The notes below the pieces were generated by a model, which did no database searches, was not told the DNA's origin, and saw nothing but the letters and a program-made list of their open reading frames with translations. From Polyangiaceae bacterium (lineage in GTDB: Bacteria > Myxococcota_A > Polyangia > Polyangiales > Polyangiaceae), in contig JABTUA010000001.1 of the NCBI GenBank assembly GCA_015075635.1, positions 3,038,001 to 3,102,000 on the forward strand: a stretch of DNA of 64,000 nucleotides, in the 5' to 3' direction. A program made the position numbers and the translations under genes. Shown here one piece after another: positions 1 through 6,425 of the stretch (the stretch's first letter is position 1; every line of letters starts with the position of its first letter).

Positions 1-14
1 GCGTCAGCTGCCCT

Positions 15-53
15 CCGGTGACACGCAGCAGGGGCGGCAGCCCGATGTCCGCG
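15..53 (+). repeat. Dispersed short repeat, copy a
   Basis: The stretch CCGGTGACACGCAGCAGG followed by GGCAGCCCGATGTCCGCG recurs almost unchanged at 3136-3173. Its core, GCAGCCAGATGTCCGC, recurs at three further places in the window. This copy has one substitution (CCCGATG for CCAGATG). It is non-coding and lies before the first antitoxin gene. Confidence 0.6.
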
Positions 54-72
54 AACTGCGGACCCGGCGCCT

Positions 73-101
73 TTGCCAGGTGGGAGGACCCACGCTAACT
101 T
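73..101 (+). promoter_or_regulatory. Promoter of the first DUF433 gene
   Basis: TTGCCA (73-78) and TAACTT (96-101) are separated by 17 bp, a good sigma70-like fit. The -10 box ends 6 nt before the ATG at 108 and no Shine-Dalgarno is visible, so the message is probably leaderless. Confidence 0.45.
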
Positions 102-107
102 GTCGGC

Positions 108-401
108 ATGGATCCCGCGCGCCAGATCGAGCCCCACATCGACGACACCGTGCCGCGACCGGTGGTCTCGGGCACGGACATCAAGGTCAGCCAGATCGCG
201 AGTGAAGCCGAACATCTGGGGATGACTCCGGACGAAATCGTCGAGGCCCACCCGCACTTGAGCCTCGCGGACGTGCACGCGGCGCTCGCGTACTACTACG
301 ACCACCAAGCAGCCATCCAGCGAGACTGGCAGGACGCGCGTAAAGTCATCTCGTCGCTGCGCGAGCATGACCCCCGGCGGACACCTCAACCCCGGCGGTG
401 A
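108..401 (+). CDS. DUF433 family antitoxin-like protein
   Basis: This 97-residue protein has the DUF433 pattern: a short beta-rich start (PRPVVSGTDIKVSQIASEAE), then GMTPDEIVEAHPHLSLADVHAALAYYYDH, which reads as a small winged-helix DNA-binding fold. DUF433 proteins are usually the antitoxin or transcriptional repressor partner of a DUF5615 PIN-like protein. The stop codon overlaps by four bases (GTGA, 398-401) with the start of a damaged DUF5615 gene. The ATG at 108 is favoured because a TAACTT box ends 6 nt upstream. The family call is firm. The antitoxin role is inferred from family context, and here the partner appears dead, leaving an orphan. Confidence 0.8.
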   Translation: MDPARQIEPHIDDTVPRPVVSGTDIKVSQIASEAEHLGMTPDEIVEAHPHLSLADVHAALAYYYDHQAAIQRDWQDARKVISSLREHDPRRTPQPRR

Positions 402-598
402 GCTCGCTCCATACCGCTGACACTCTACGCCGACGAGTGCGTCGCGCTGTCGATGTGCTGACCGCGGGTGACGCGGATCTGTTGGGCGCCTCGGATGAGC
501 AGCAGCTGCGGCGTGCGACGGAAATGGCTCGCGTCGTCCTGACGGGCGACCACGACTTCCTGCGCCTGACCCAAGCGCCGTCCGTTGCGTTTCCTGGG
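398..598 (+). pseudogene. Broken DUF5615 PIN-like toxin gene
   Basis: Family members begin MTLYADECV and continue with GLRxRGVDVLTAxDAxLLGASDE and xxVLVTxDxDFLRL. Here LTLYADECV is in one frame (417-443), while RRAVDVLTAGDADLLGASDE and RVVLTGDHDFLRL lie in another (443-570). About ten residues between them are missing, which indicates an internal deletion with a frameshift. The C-terminal third is replaced by repeat sequence from about 600. A reading frame from the GTG at 398 runs through the break and on into the hexamer array, but its N-terminus does not match the family. This is best read as a remnant of the toxin partner of the upstream DUF433 gene. Confidence 0.65.
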
Positions 599-601
599 CT
601 G

Positions 602-625
602 AATGGGGAAGCGAAGAAGAGAAAT
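602..625 (+). repeat. 5' module of the hexamer element, copy 1
   Basis: AATGGGGAAGCGAAGAAGAG followed by AAAT is identical to 2168-2190, and in both places it directly precedes a CCTGNN array. It is the left flank of the composite repeat. Confidence 0.8.
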
Positions 626-627
626 CC

Positions 628-746
628 GAACCTGGTCCTGATCCCGAACCTGATCCTGAACCTGATCCTGATCCTGTTCCTGTTCCTGTTCCTGAACCTG
701 TTCCTGATCCTGATCCTGGTCCTGGTCCTGAACCTGTTCCTGAACC
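628..746 (+). repeat. Degenerate hexamer array CCTGNN, array 1
   Basis: About nineteen consecutive 6-bp units of CCTG plus two variable bases run from the end of the 5' module. The variable dinucleotide is GT, AT, AA or TT. The array has no stop codon in five of six frames, so it creates long spurious ORFs with dipeptide repeats; none of these looks like a gene. It abuts the broken DUF5615 gene and lies 65 bp before the next antitoxin gene. It lacks the conserved 3' module seen in arrays 2, 4 and 5. Confidence 0.9.
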
Positions 747-798
747 ATCTGGAAAGTATCGACTCCTTCGAGCCCTGGTCCCCCGGAGCGCGGGGCGC

Positions 799-804
799 TA
801 GACT
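799..804 (+). promoter_or_regulatory. TANNNT box before DUF433 gene 2
   Basis: TAGACT ends 6 nt before the ATG at 811 with no convincing Shine-Dalgarno. This is the leaderless-type arrangement seen at many gene starts in the window. Confidence 0.4.
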
Positions 805-810
805 CGAGGA

Positions 811-1146
811 ATGCACGCTTTCGAGGCGCGACCACCGCCACTGACCGAGGGTGAGGAGGGCGTCCTCCGCGTGGCCGGCACGCGCGTGACACTCGACTCG
901 CTGGTCGCAGCGTTCGACCGTGGGGCCACTCCCGAGGAGATCGTCCATCGTTATCCGTCGGTCGATCTCACGGCGGTGTACGAGGTAATCGCCTACATGC
1001 TGCGGAATCGAGCGGTCGTGGACGAGTACCTGACTGCGCGCGGGCGCAAGGCCAGCGAGCTGCAGGCGAATGTCGAAAAGCAGTTTCCTCCGGATGGCAT
1101 TCGCCAACGGCTGCTGGCGCGCCGCGAGCGCGACGTCCCGGGATGA
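811..1146 (+). CDS. DUF433 family antitoxin
   Basis: This 111-residue DUF433 protein has the core VLRVAGTRVTLDSLVAAFDRGATPEEIVHRYPSVDLTAVYEVIAYMLRN, in which TPEEIVxxYPSxDLxxVYxxIxYY is the family signature. It ends in a short basic tail (QRLLARRERDVPG). The gene overlaps the intact DUF5615 gene by four bases (ATGA at 1143-1146), which indicates translational coupling. Together they form a complete antitoxin/toxin-like pair. The tail DNA TCGCCAACGGCTGCTGGCGC (1101-1120) is nearly repeated in non-coding DNA at 5980-5999. Function is inferred from the family. Confidence 0.85.
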   Translation: MHAFEARPPPLTEGEEGVLRVAGTRVTLDSLVAAFDRGATPEEIVHRYPSVDLTAVYEVIAYMLRNRAVVDEYLTARGRKASELQANVEKQFPPDGIRQRLLARRERDVPG

Positions 1147-1496
1147 TGCGCTTCGCCGTCGACGAAGACTTTGACAACGACATCGTGCGCGGACTCAGGC
1201 GGCGCTTGCCGGGTGTCGATCTGATTCGCGTGCAAGACGCCGGCCTCCGCGGCGCTGACGACCCGGCTGTTCTCGCCTGGGCGGCAGACAACGCCCGGAT
1301 CCTATTGACGCATGACGTGTCGACCATGGTCCACCACGCCCTGGACCGTGTGCGGCTCGGGCGCCGTATGCCCGGGTTGCTCGCTGTCCATCAGCAGTTG
1401 TCGATCGGAGCGGTGATTGACGACCTAGTGCTCATCGCAACTCTCGGCGATGGCGCGGAGTGGGAGAACCAGGTGCGCTACCTGCCGTTGCGCTGA
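1143..1496 (+). CDS. DUF5615 PIN-like toxin
   Basis: This 117-residue protein has the DUF5615 (PIN-like, Mut7-C-type) layout. It opens MRFAVDEDFDNDIVRGLRRR with acidic residues Asp8, Glu9 and Asp10, continues DLIRVQDAGLRGADDPAVLAWAADN, then RILLTHDVSTM, where the second acidic site sits. PIN-type folds use such a cluster to bind metal and cut RNA. Family members form toxin/antitoxin-like modules with DUF433 proteins. It is full length and translationally coupled to the upstream antitoxin. Nuclease activity is inferred and not shown for this family member. Confidence 0.83.
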   Translation: MMRFAVDEDFDNDIVRGLRRRLPGVDLIRVQDAGLRGADDPAVLAWAADNARILLTHDVSTMVHHALDRVRLGRRMPGLLAVHQQLSIGAVIDDLVLIATLGDGAEWENQVRYLPLR

Positions 1497-1664
1497 ACGA
1501 CGCCGTCGCACGCGGATAGCCCCGGCATCGCCATCAGATCCGATCTGCCCTGTTCGCGCTGAGCTCGTGCGTGGACCTGCGCTCATGCGGCGCTGGGTGC
1601 GCGCGAGCAAGCGGATGCCCCGCCCCCGCCCAGTCCCCGGCGCTGGGCGGGCCCGAACCGCGAC
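1497..1664. other. Non-coding mosaic of repeated fragments
   Basis: No gene is seen here. The stretch ATCGCCATCAGATC...TGCCCTG.TCGCGCTGAGCT (about 1528-1562) recurs at 6005-6036 with a 5-bp difference. ATGCGGCGCTGGGTGCGCGC, followed by GAGCA, at about 1584-1608 is identical to DNA inside hipA (about 4149-4173). The region looks like pieces copied from elsewhere in the accessory patch. Confidence 0.55.
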
Positions 1665-1988
1665 TCACCTCCGGTACGCGAGGACCGAGAGCACGGCGAT
1701 GATGCCGTCGAGGCTCGCCATGACCCGCGTCGCCTCGGCCGGCGGCAGGTAGCGGCAAGCCCGCGCGATGCGCAGGGCCATGACGGTCTCGCGAGCGGAG
1801 TTGAGCGCGTCCTCCAGCCGCGACCGACGCTTGCCGGCCTTGTTCCACACACCTTCGCTACCGTTCAGCGCCGCGCTGTTGCTGGCGCTCTTCATCTGAC
1901 CGGCGAGGTCGCGATCGTGCCGGGCGACCTGATCTGCGAGCTGATGAACGTCGCGCACCATGTCTTCGAGCAAATCCAGGACTCTCAT
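1665..1988 (-). CDS. Four helix bundle protein
   Basis: This 107-residue, largely helical protein matches the 'four helix bundle protein' family first noticed as intervening sequences in 23S rRNA genes. The pattern is LADQVARHDRDLAGQMKSASNSAALNGSEG, then KRRSRLEDALNSARETVMALRIARACRYL. The N/S-rich stretch with Glu-Gly and the ARET...ALR motif are typical. An AAAGAGAG Shine-Dalgarno precedes the ATG at 1988. The function of free-standing members is unknown. Beside toxin-type genes it may be a passenger of the accessory patch. It is transcribed opposite to its neighbours. Confidence 0.8.
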   Translation of the reverse strand: MRVLDLLEDMVRDVHQLADQVARHDRDLAGQMKSASNSAALNGSEGVWNKAGKRRSRLEDALNSARETVMALRIARACRYLPPAEATRVMASLDGIIAVLSVLAYRR

Positions 1989-2191
1989 GAATCATCTCTC
2001 TTTCTGCCTCTCTTCTCTTCGAGGGCGCCAGCCCCCGCGGCGCCGCGCGAGCCCCTTGGGAATCCCCGGAGGGGGAGAGCGCGGGTCAAGGGCGCGCACG
2101 AGCGCAGCGAGTGCGCGGCGCGGCGTCAGCCGCGCGTACCCTTGATGCGCGCGAGCACGGCGCGAGAATGGGGAAGCGAAGAAGAGAAATT

Positions 2192-2331
2192 CCTGAACCT
2201 GGTCCTGGTCCTGTTCCTGAACCTGGTCCTGTTCCTGTTCCTGGTCCTGGTCCTGAACCTGGTCCTGGTCCTGAACCTGGTCCTGAGCCTGTTCCTGAAC
2301 CTGGTCCTGTTCCCAACCCCGTTCCTGTTCC
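2192..2331 (+). repeat. Degenerate hexamer array CCTGNN, array 2
   Basis: About twenty perfect units plus a few decayed ones (CCCAAC, CCCGTT) at the right end. NN is GT, AA or TT, with a single AG; AT, the commonest dinucleotide in array 5, is absent. The array is preceded by the 5' module (2168-2190) and followed by the 3' module. Confidence 0.9.
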
Positions 2332-2445
2332 CGCGAACCTGCGTCCCCATCGCGCGCATGCGCGGCTGCGCGCCGCCCCTCGCCGCCCCTCGCGGGCACT
2401 CTGTCGAGCTCAGTCGAACATCGCGCTCGTGACCGCGGTGCGAAG
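2332..2445 (+). repeat. 3' module of the hexamer element, copy 2
   Basis: This block of about 110 bp contains ATCGCGCGCATGCGCGGCTG (with the perfect palindrome CGCGCATGCGCG), two GCCGCCCCTCG repeats, GTCGAGCTCAGTCGAACATC and GACCGCGGTGCGAA. It recurs after arrays 4 and 5. It ends 78 bp before the Uma2 start codon. Confidence 0.85.
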
Positions 2446-2523
2446 ATCGAAAGTGCCGTGGTCGGCTCCGAAGACCTGCTACCTCGTTGTTTCCGTCCTT
2501 GCGGCGTGGGATAGTTGGCTCCG

Positions 2524-3129
2524 ATGGCCGCGCGATATGACGAGCAGATCGTCCTGCCTCGCGCGATTCGGTTTCCCGTCGAGCTCATCCCGCCCGAGGG
2601 ATTCGACGAAGAGCGCCCGGAGACGTGGCCACGCGTGGACGGGCGGCTCGAGTACGTCGAAGGGAGACTTCTCTACCTGCCGCCGTGCGGGGACGAACAG
2701 CAGGACGTGGTGGCCGACGTGGTGATCACCGTCGGGGCCTGGGTCCGAGCCCATCGGGAGTTCGTCCTTGGCACCAACGAAGCAGGAATGCGCTTGTCCG
2801 GAACGACCCGCGCCGCAGACGCCGCAGTTTGGCGACGCTCGGACCTGGGCTCGCGAACCGGCGGGCTACGCCGCGTTCCACCAGTGTTGGCCGTGGAGGT
2901 CGCGGCGCTCGACGAGCCCGAGGGCGCCCTCGCGGAAAAGACCAGCTGGTACCTGTCTGTGGGCGTCCCGGTGGTCTGGGTGGTGCTGCCCGCCGCGCGC
3001 CAGGTTCTCGTCACGACCGCCGACGGCAGCGCGCGGTTCGAATGCGGCTCCGCGTTGCCAGCGCACCCGGCGTTGCCGGGCCTCGTGCCACGGGTCGATG
3101 ACTTCTTCGTGCAGCTCTCCGGGGGCTGA
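2524..3129 (+). CDS. Uma2 family endonuclease
   Basis: This 201-residue Uma2/DUF820 protein has a PD-(D/E)XK-type fold. The N-terminal GRLEYVEGRLLYLPPCGDEQQ matches the family's DGxYELIDGxLxxMxPxGxxH region. The acidic and basic catalytic positions are in AADAAVW, PPVLAVEVA and EKTSWYLSVGVPVVWVV (about residues 95-160). The final LPGLVPRVDDFF is the usual C-terminus. An in-frame TTG three codons upstream (2515) is an alternative start. A GATAGTT box lies 7 nt before the ATG. Uma2 genes are very abundant in myxobacteria and cyanobacteria; their biological role is not established. The gene follows directly on copy 2 of the composite repeat. Confidence 0.82.
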   Translation: MAARYDEQIVLPRAIRFPVELIPPEGFDEERPETWPRVDGRLEYVEGRLLYLPPCGDEQQDVVADVVITVGAWVRAHREFVLGTNEAGMRLSGTTRAADAAVWRRSDLGSRTGGLRRVPPVLAVEVAALDEPEGALAEKTSWYLSVGVPVVWVVLPAARQVLVTTADGSARFECGSALPAHPALPGLVPRVDDFFVQLSGG

Positions 3130-3135
3130 CTCGAT

Positions 3136-3173
3136 CCGGTGACACGCAGCAGGGCGGCAGCCAGATGTCCGCG
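3136..3173 (+). repeat. Dispersed short repeat, copy b
   Basis: CCGGTGACACGCAGCAGG then GCGGCAGCCAGATGTCCGCG, nearly identical to copy a at 15-53. The following CGCGCCTGACGCC also resembles the flank of copy e inside the HNH gene (CGCGCCTGGCGCC). It lies between the intact and broken Uma2 genes. Confidence 0.7.
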
Positions 3174-3208
3174 CGCCTGACGCCCATCAAGGCCGCTCCG
3201 ATGACGGC

Positions 3209-3534
3209 TCACTCGCCAGACCGCTCGCCTCGCAGCGCGGCTCGATACTGAAGCACCGCAGTCGTCATCGGCTTCACGCCTACGAAGCCGACCAGCAGCT
3301 CCAGGTCGATGCCGGCGAGCACCTCGCTGGCTCCGAGCTCTTGGTACTGCTCCCCGCGGAGGACGTCTCGAGCACCCCTTCGAGGTAGGCGAAGCGCGGG
3401 GCGGAACGGTCAGCCCGGATCTCGAGCATCCGCTGGTAGTCGGCCCAACCGACGCCGCGCAACACCACGACCTGGTCGTGCTCATGTCGCTCCACCGGTT
3501 CGGGCGTAGTCGGGATCGGATGGTCCGTTTGCAC
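3209..3534 (-). pseudogene. Broken Uma2 endonuclease gene
   Basis: The first 36 codons (from the ATG at 3534) read as a Uma2 N-terminus, VGWADYQRMLEIRADRSAPRFAYLEGVLE. A shift of frame around 3350 is then needed to recover ASEVLAGIDLELLVGFVGVK and TTAVLQYRAALRGE, which match the usual Uma2 C-terminus (LPGLDLxLLxxFxxxxxxxxAVxxYRxxL). The central nuclease core with the catalytic acidic residues is absent. The gene is therefore an internal-deletion and frameshift remnant, distinct from the intact Uma2 gene on the other strand. Confidence 0.7.
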
Positions 3535-3560
3535 CTCAGCTCAACTTAGCACGCGCGGAT

Positions 3561-3686
3561 CCTGGTCCTGAACCTGTTCCTGGCCCTGGTCCTGTTCCTG
3601 TTCCTGGTCCTGGTCCTGATCCTGGTCCTGATCCTGGTCCTGATCCTGATCCTGTTCCTGTTCCTGTTCCTGTTCCTGTTCCTGGT
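3561..3686 (+). repeat. Degenerate hexamer array CCTGNN, array 3
   Basis: Twenty-one units, NN being GT, AT, TT or AA with one GC (CCTGGC). A run of five CCTGTT units occurs near the right end. Only a stub of the 3' module follows (CCGTCGAGCTCAGCCGAA, about 3689-3706), immediately before the hipBA promoter. Confidence 0.9.
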
Positions 3687-3711
3687 CTCCGTCGAGCTCA
3701 GCCGAAGAACC

Positions 3712-3750
3712 CATATATAGTGCCTTAACTCACTTAGTGTCGTATATATG
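3712..3750 (+). promoter_or_regulatory. hipBA promoter and operator region
   Basis: CATATATA (3712-3719) and TATATATG (3743-3750) are a perfect inverted repeat 23 bp apart. Between them is the odd palindrome CACTTAGTG (3731-3739). This is by far the most AT-rich piece of the region and it ends 8 nt before the hipB ATG. HipB-type repressors bind palindromes at their own promoter, so this is the likely autoregulatory operator and -10 region. Confidence 0.5.
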
Positions 3751-3758
3751 AGTCCACC

Positions 3759-4091
3759 ATGCGTTCCGCCGTCCTCGACGTCATGCCGCTGAAGGTCCGG
3801 CGCTCCCTGCGTACGTTCGGCGCCGATCTCGCGCTCGCGCGGCGCAAACGCGGCCTCACCGTGGCGATGATGGCGGAGCGCCTGGGCGTCGCCAAGAGCA
3901 CGTACGTGCGCATCGAGAAGGGCGATCCGACGGTTTCCCTGGGCGCCTACGCCATGGCGTTGTTCGTGCTTGGCTTCGGCGACGCGCTCGGCACTTTGGT
4001 GCACGCAAGCCGCGACGCTCAGGGCCTGTTGCTGGGCGACGAGCACCTGCCCAAGCGGGTGCGGCCGAAGCGAGAGCCCACGGCGACATGA
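3759..4091 (+). CDS. hipB: HipB-like XRE family antitoxin
   Basis: This 110-residue protein has a helix-turn-helix of the Cro/C1 (XRE) class at about residues 20-75: FGADLALARRKRGLTVAMMAERLGVAKSTYVRIEKGDPTVSLGAYAMALFVLG. It ends in a basic tail that, in HipB proteins, is proteolytically sensitive. Its stop overlaps the hipA start (ATGA, 4088-4091). The pair is a classic type II system in which HipB neutralises the HipA kinase and represses the operon. The AT-rich inverted repeat just upstream is the expected operator. Function is assigned by domain and context. Confidence 0.85.
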   Translation: MRSAVLDVMPLKVRRSLRTFGADLALARRKRGLTVAMMAERLGVAKSTYVRIEKGDPTVSLGAYAMALFVLGFGDALGTLVHASRDAQGLLLGDEHLPKRVRPKREPTAT

Positions 4092-5377
4092 AGCGCACGA
4101 TGCGGGTCTTCCTCGGCGACGACAACCGCTCGGTCGGCCAACTCCACCATGCGGCGCTGGGTGCGCGCGAGCACGCTTCGTTCGAGTACGACCCCACCTG
4201 GCTCGGGGCGCCGGACCACTTCGCCATCGACCCGGCTTTGCCCCTGGTCGCCGGTCCCCAGTTTCATCGCAAGGTCGGAGACGGCTCCATCTTCCACTCC
4301 GCCATCGCCGATACCGAGCCCGACGGTTGGAGCCGGCGCGTCATCTTGCGCGACCACGCCAAGCGCCGCCAGGAGGCCAAGCGCTCCGGTGCGGCGGTCG
4401 AGCACCGAGCACTCGACGCGCTCGACTTCCTTCTGGCCGTCGATGATCACAGCCGGGTTGGAGCACTCCGCTTTCGAGACGAGCAGGGGCTCTTCCAGCG
4501 GGCCGCCGAGCCCCATCGCCGCACTGCGCCGCCGCTCGTCGAGCTCGGGATGCTGCTCTCCGCTACCCGCGCGGTCGAGACCCACAGCGAGACGGCGGCC
4601 GATCTCGCGTACCTGAGAGGCCGAGGCACTTCGATCGGAGGCCTGCGTCCGAAGTGCACGGTCGTCGATGACGACGGGCGCCTCTCCATCGGCAAGTTCC
4701 CGAGCGTCAACGATGAGCGGGCTGTCACAAAGGGAGAGGTGCTGGCGATGCGCCTGGCCAAGACCGCCGGCATCAACGCGGCTGCGGCGCGGGTCGTCGA
4801 CAGCGACGGAGTGCCGGTCGCGCTCGTTCGCCGCTTCGATCGCCTGGGGAGCGGCAAGCGCCTCATGTACGTCTCTGCCGCCACGATGCTCGGGGCGGCA
4901 GCGTCCGACGCGAGCGACCACGCCTACACGGACCTGGTCGACGTTCTTCGGACGAGCGGAGCAGCAGCCCAAACCGACATCGATGAGCTCTGGCGGCGCA
5001 TGGCGTTCTCCATCTTGATCACGAACGTCGATGACCACCTGCACAATCACGGCTTCCTGCACGTCGAGCGGGGCAACTGGCGACTGGCGCCGGCGTTCGA
5101 CCTGAACCCGTTTCCAGAACGAGCGCGAGAGCTGAAGACGTGGATCTCCGAAGAGACCGGACCGGAAGCGACGATCGATGCGCTGCTCTCGGTCGCTCCC
5201 TATTTCCGGATTTCTGCGCACCGCGCCCTGGACATTCTGCGGGAAGTCGAGCAAGCCGTGGCGCGCTGGCGTGAGCAGGGTCGCGCCATCGGCATGAGTG
5301 AGCTGGAGCTCGACCAGTTCGAGGATGCGTTCGAGCACGCGGAGCGCAGCGCCGCTCGAGTTGCGCTGGGTGGGTGA
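4088..5377 (+). CDS. hipA: HipA-like serine/threonine kinase toxin
   Basis: This 429-residue protein has the HipA layout: an N-terminal HipA-N1 domain (VGQLHHAALGAREHASFEYDPTWL), then a kinase-like core. The Gly-rich loop is GTSIGGLRPKC (about residues 178-188), the catalytic loop NVDDHLHNHGFL (about 312-323) and the metal-binding APAFDLNP (about 333-340). The DDHxxNH and FDLNP elements are intact, so activity is plausible. HipA toxins phosphorylate tRNA synthetases or other proteins and stop growth. The gene is coupled to hipB by a four-base overlap. A 25-bp piece of its N1 coding DNA is duplicated near 1584. A long hairpin follows the stop. Confidence 0.87.
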   Translation: MKRTMRVFLGDDNRSVGQLHHAALGAREHASFEYDPTWLGAPDHFAIDPALPLVAGPQFHRKVGDGSIFHSAIADTEPDGWSRRVILRDHAKRRQEAKRSGAAVEHRALDALDFLLAVDDHSRVGALRFRDEQGLFQRAAEPHRRTAPPLVELGMLLSATRAVETHSETAADLAYLRGRGTSIGGLRPKCTVVDDDGRLSIGKFPSVNDERAVTKGEVLAMRLAKTAGINAAAARVVDSDGVPVALVRRFDRLGSGKRLMYVSAATMLGAAASDASDHAYTDLVDVLRTSGAAAQTDIDELWRRMAFSILITNVDDHLHNHGFLHVERGNWRLAPAFDLNPFPERARELKTWISEETGPEATIDALLSVAPYFRISAHRALDILREVEQAVARWREQGRAIGMSELELDQFEDAFEHAERSAARVALGG

Positions 5378-5408
5378 CGCGGCCTGGGCTTCGCCGAAGA
5401 GCGCCCCG

Positions 5409-5447
5409 AGGTGGCGATCGCCAGTGGCGGCCACCTGATCGCCACCT
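5409..5447 (+). terminator. Long hairpin after hipA
   Basis: Perfect 11-bp arms AGGTGGCGATC (5409-5419) and GATCGCCACCT (5437-5447) enclose a 17-nt loop, 32 bp after the hipA stop. No T-run follows, so intrinsic termination is uncertain. It may be a stabilising 3' hairpin or a protein-binding palindrome. Confidence 0.35.
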
Positions 5448-5516
5448 GCAAGCGCCTGAATTTCGCGACAATCACGCGGGTGCGCGCCTGGCACGACTCT
5501 CGCTAACGCGCGTGCC

Positions 5517-5903
5517 ATGTCTAAAACACTCGTGGGTTCCTTCCTGCTCTCGTCAGCCGTCGCCATCGCCGCGCTCGGTTGTCTCTCCCTGCACGCGCAA
5601 GCTCGCGCGCCCGCTCGCGTGCCCGGCGCCGATGCGCGACTTCTCGAGCACTCTAGCGAGGGCGATGCGAAGAGCGACGCAGTGCCTCGAGTCGAAATCG
5701 CTCAGCCGAGCATCGAGCTCGCAGAGCTCCGCATCGTGGGACGGCGCGCGAGCCGAAGCCAGAAGGTTGCGCCCGCTTCGCGCCCGCCCCCGCGCGAGCT
5801 CATTCCCTGCTCCGATTGGGAGGAGCTCGGCCCCGTGTTCGGCGCCCGCGCGGGCGAAGTCCCCCGAACAAGACACGTGCGCCGACTCTGTGCGGCACCG
5901 TGA
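5517..5903 (+). CDS. Small secreted or lipoprotein of unknown function
   Basis: This 128-residue protein has an N-terminal hydrophobic segment LVGSFLLSSAVAIAALGC, with Cys22 in a loose lipobox, so it is probably exported. The rest is not recognised. The C-terminus, PCSDWEELGPVFG...VRRLC, has a paired-cysteine look common in short myxobacterial secreted proteins. A TAACGC box lies 7 nt before the ATG. It sits between hipBA and repeat-rich DNA with no operon partner. No function is proposed. The reading frame is favoured over its shadows by the signal peptide. Confidence 0.5.
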   Translation: MSKTLVGSFLLSSAVAIAALGCLSLHAQARAPARVPGADARLLEHSSEGDAKSDAVPRVEIAQPSIELAELRIVGRRASRSQKVAPASRPPPRELIPCSDWEELGPVFGARAGEVPRTRHVRRLCAAP

Positions 5904-6068
5904 GCGGTATGCCCACTCAGGAGCCCTCGGTCCTCTCGCGAGACAGGAAGTCCGCCGGAAGCGGGTCATCGGTCAACCTTCGCCAGCGGCTGCTGGCGCG
6001 CCGATCGCCATCAGATCTGCCCTGGTCGCGCTGAGCTGGTGACGCGAGCCACCGGTTCGGGCGTCGGG

Positions 6069-6088
6069 GCGGGCAGCCAGATGTCCGC
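6069..6088 (+). repeat. Dispersed short repeat, copy c
   Basis: GCGGGCAGCCAGATGTCCGC, shared with the copies at 3154-3173, 14366-14383 and 16072-16090. It lies 27 bp before hexamer array 4. Confidence 0.65.
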
Positions 6089-6115
6089 TTAGCCGTCGCC
6101 CGTAACCGCGCCCTT

Positions 6116-6197
6116 CCTGTTCCTGGTCCTGGTCCTGTTCCTGTTCCTGTTCCTGTTCCTGTTCCTGGTCCTGAACCTGGTCCTGAACCTGTTCCCG
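6116..6197 (+). repeat. Degenerate hexamer array CCTGNN, array 4
   Basis: Thirteen perfect units, NN being GT, TT or AA, including a run of five CCTGTT. The array then decays into CCCGAC and CCCGCT at the right end. The same style of decay (CCCGTT, CCCGCG) ends array 2. Confidence 0.88.
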
Positions 6198-6354
6198 ACC
6201 CCGCTCCCGTTCCCGCGGACCTGTGTCCCCATCGCGCGCATGCGCGGCTGCGCGCCGCCCCTCGCCGCCCCTCGCGACGCGCTTCGCGATACCCGACGGG
6301 GTGGGCGCTCCGTCGAGCTCAGTCGAACATCGCGCTCGTTACCGCGGTGCGAAG
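6198..6354 (+). repeat. 3' module of the hexamer element, copy 4
   Basis: It carries the same ATCGCGCGCATGCGCGGCTG, GCCGCCCCTCG pair, GTCGAGCTCAGTCGAACATC and ACCGCGGTGCGAAG blocks as copy 2. An insert of about 30 bp (GCGCTTCGCGATACCCGACG and flank) lies in the middle. It ends 80 bp before the AbiEi-like gene. Confidence 0.85.
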
Positions 6355-6419
6355 TCACCGGCGATTGTACGGTCGTCCGGAGTACCGTCAAACCCGACGA
6401 ACGCGCGGCCAGCTCGTGG

Positions 6420-6425
6420 TAGGCT
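6420..6425 (+). promoter_or_regulatory. TANNNT box before the AbiEi-like gene
   Basis: TAGGCT ends 9 nt before the ATG at 6435 and no Shine-Dalgarno is visible. This is a candidate -10 element for a near-leaderless message. Confidence 0.38.

Larger units (their letters stand above)
1989..2523. other. Gene-free stretch with hexamer element copy 2
   Basis: No gene is seen. From left to right the stretch has three parts. The leader of the four-helix-bundle gene comes first. A long imperfect hairpin follows, with arms TCAAGGGCGCGC at 2086-2097 and GCGCGTACCCTTGA at 2132-2145. The full composite repeat then runs from 2168 to 2445: 5' module, hexamer array and 3' module. The last 78 bp lead into the Uma2 gene. 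Confidence 0.7.

Noticed and set aside
346..1107. Long ORFs over the hexamer arrays with Gln-Asp, Arg-Asn/Ile, Gly-Ser/Thr or Leu-Ile dipeptide repeats
   Set aside because: CCTGNN has no stop codon in five of six frames, so the arrays automatically produce long frames on both strands. They lack ribosome binding sites and family matches and overlap real genes.
628..3686. Possible CRISPR array
   Set aside because: The repeats are 6 bp, contiguous, without spacers, and no cas genes are present.
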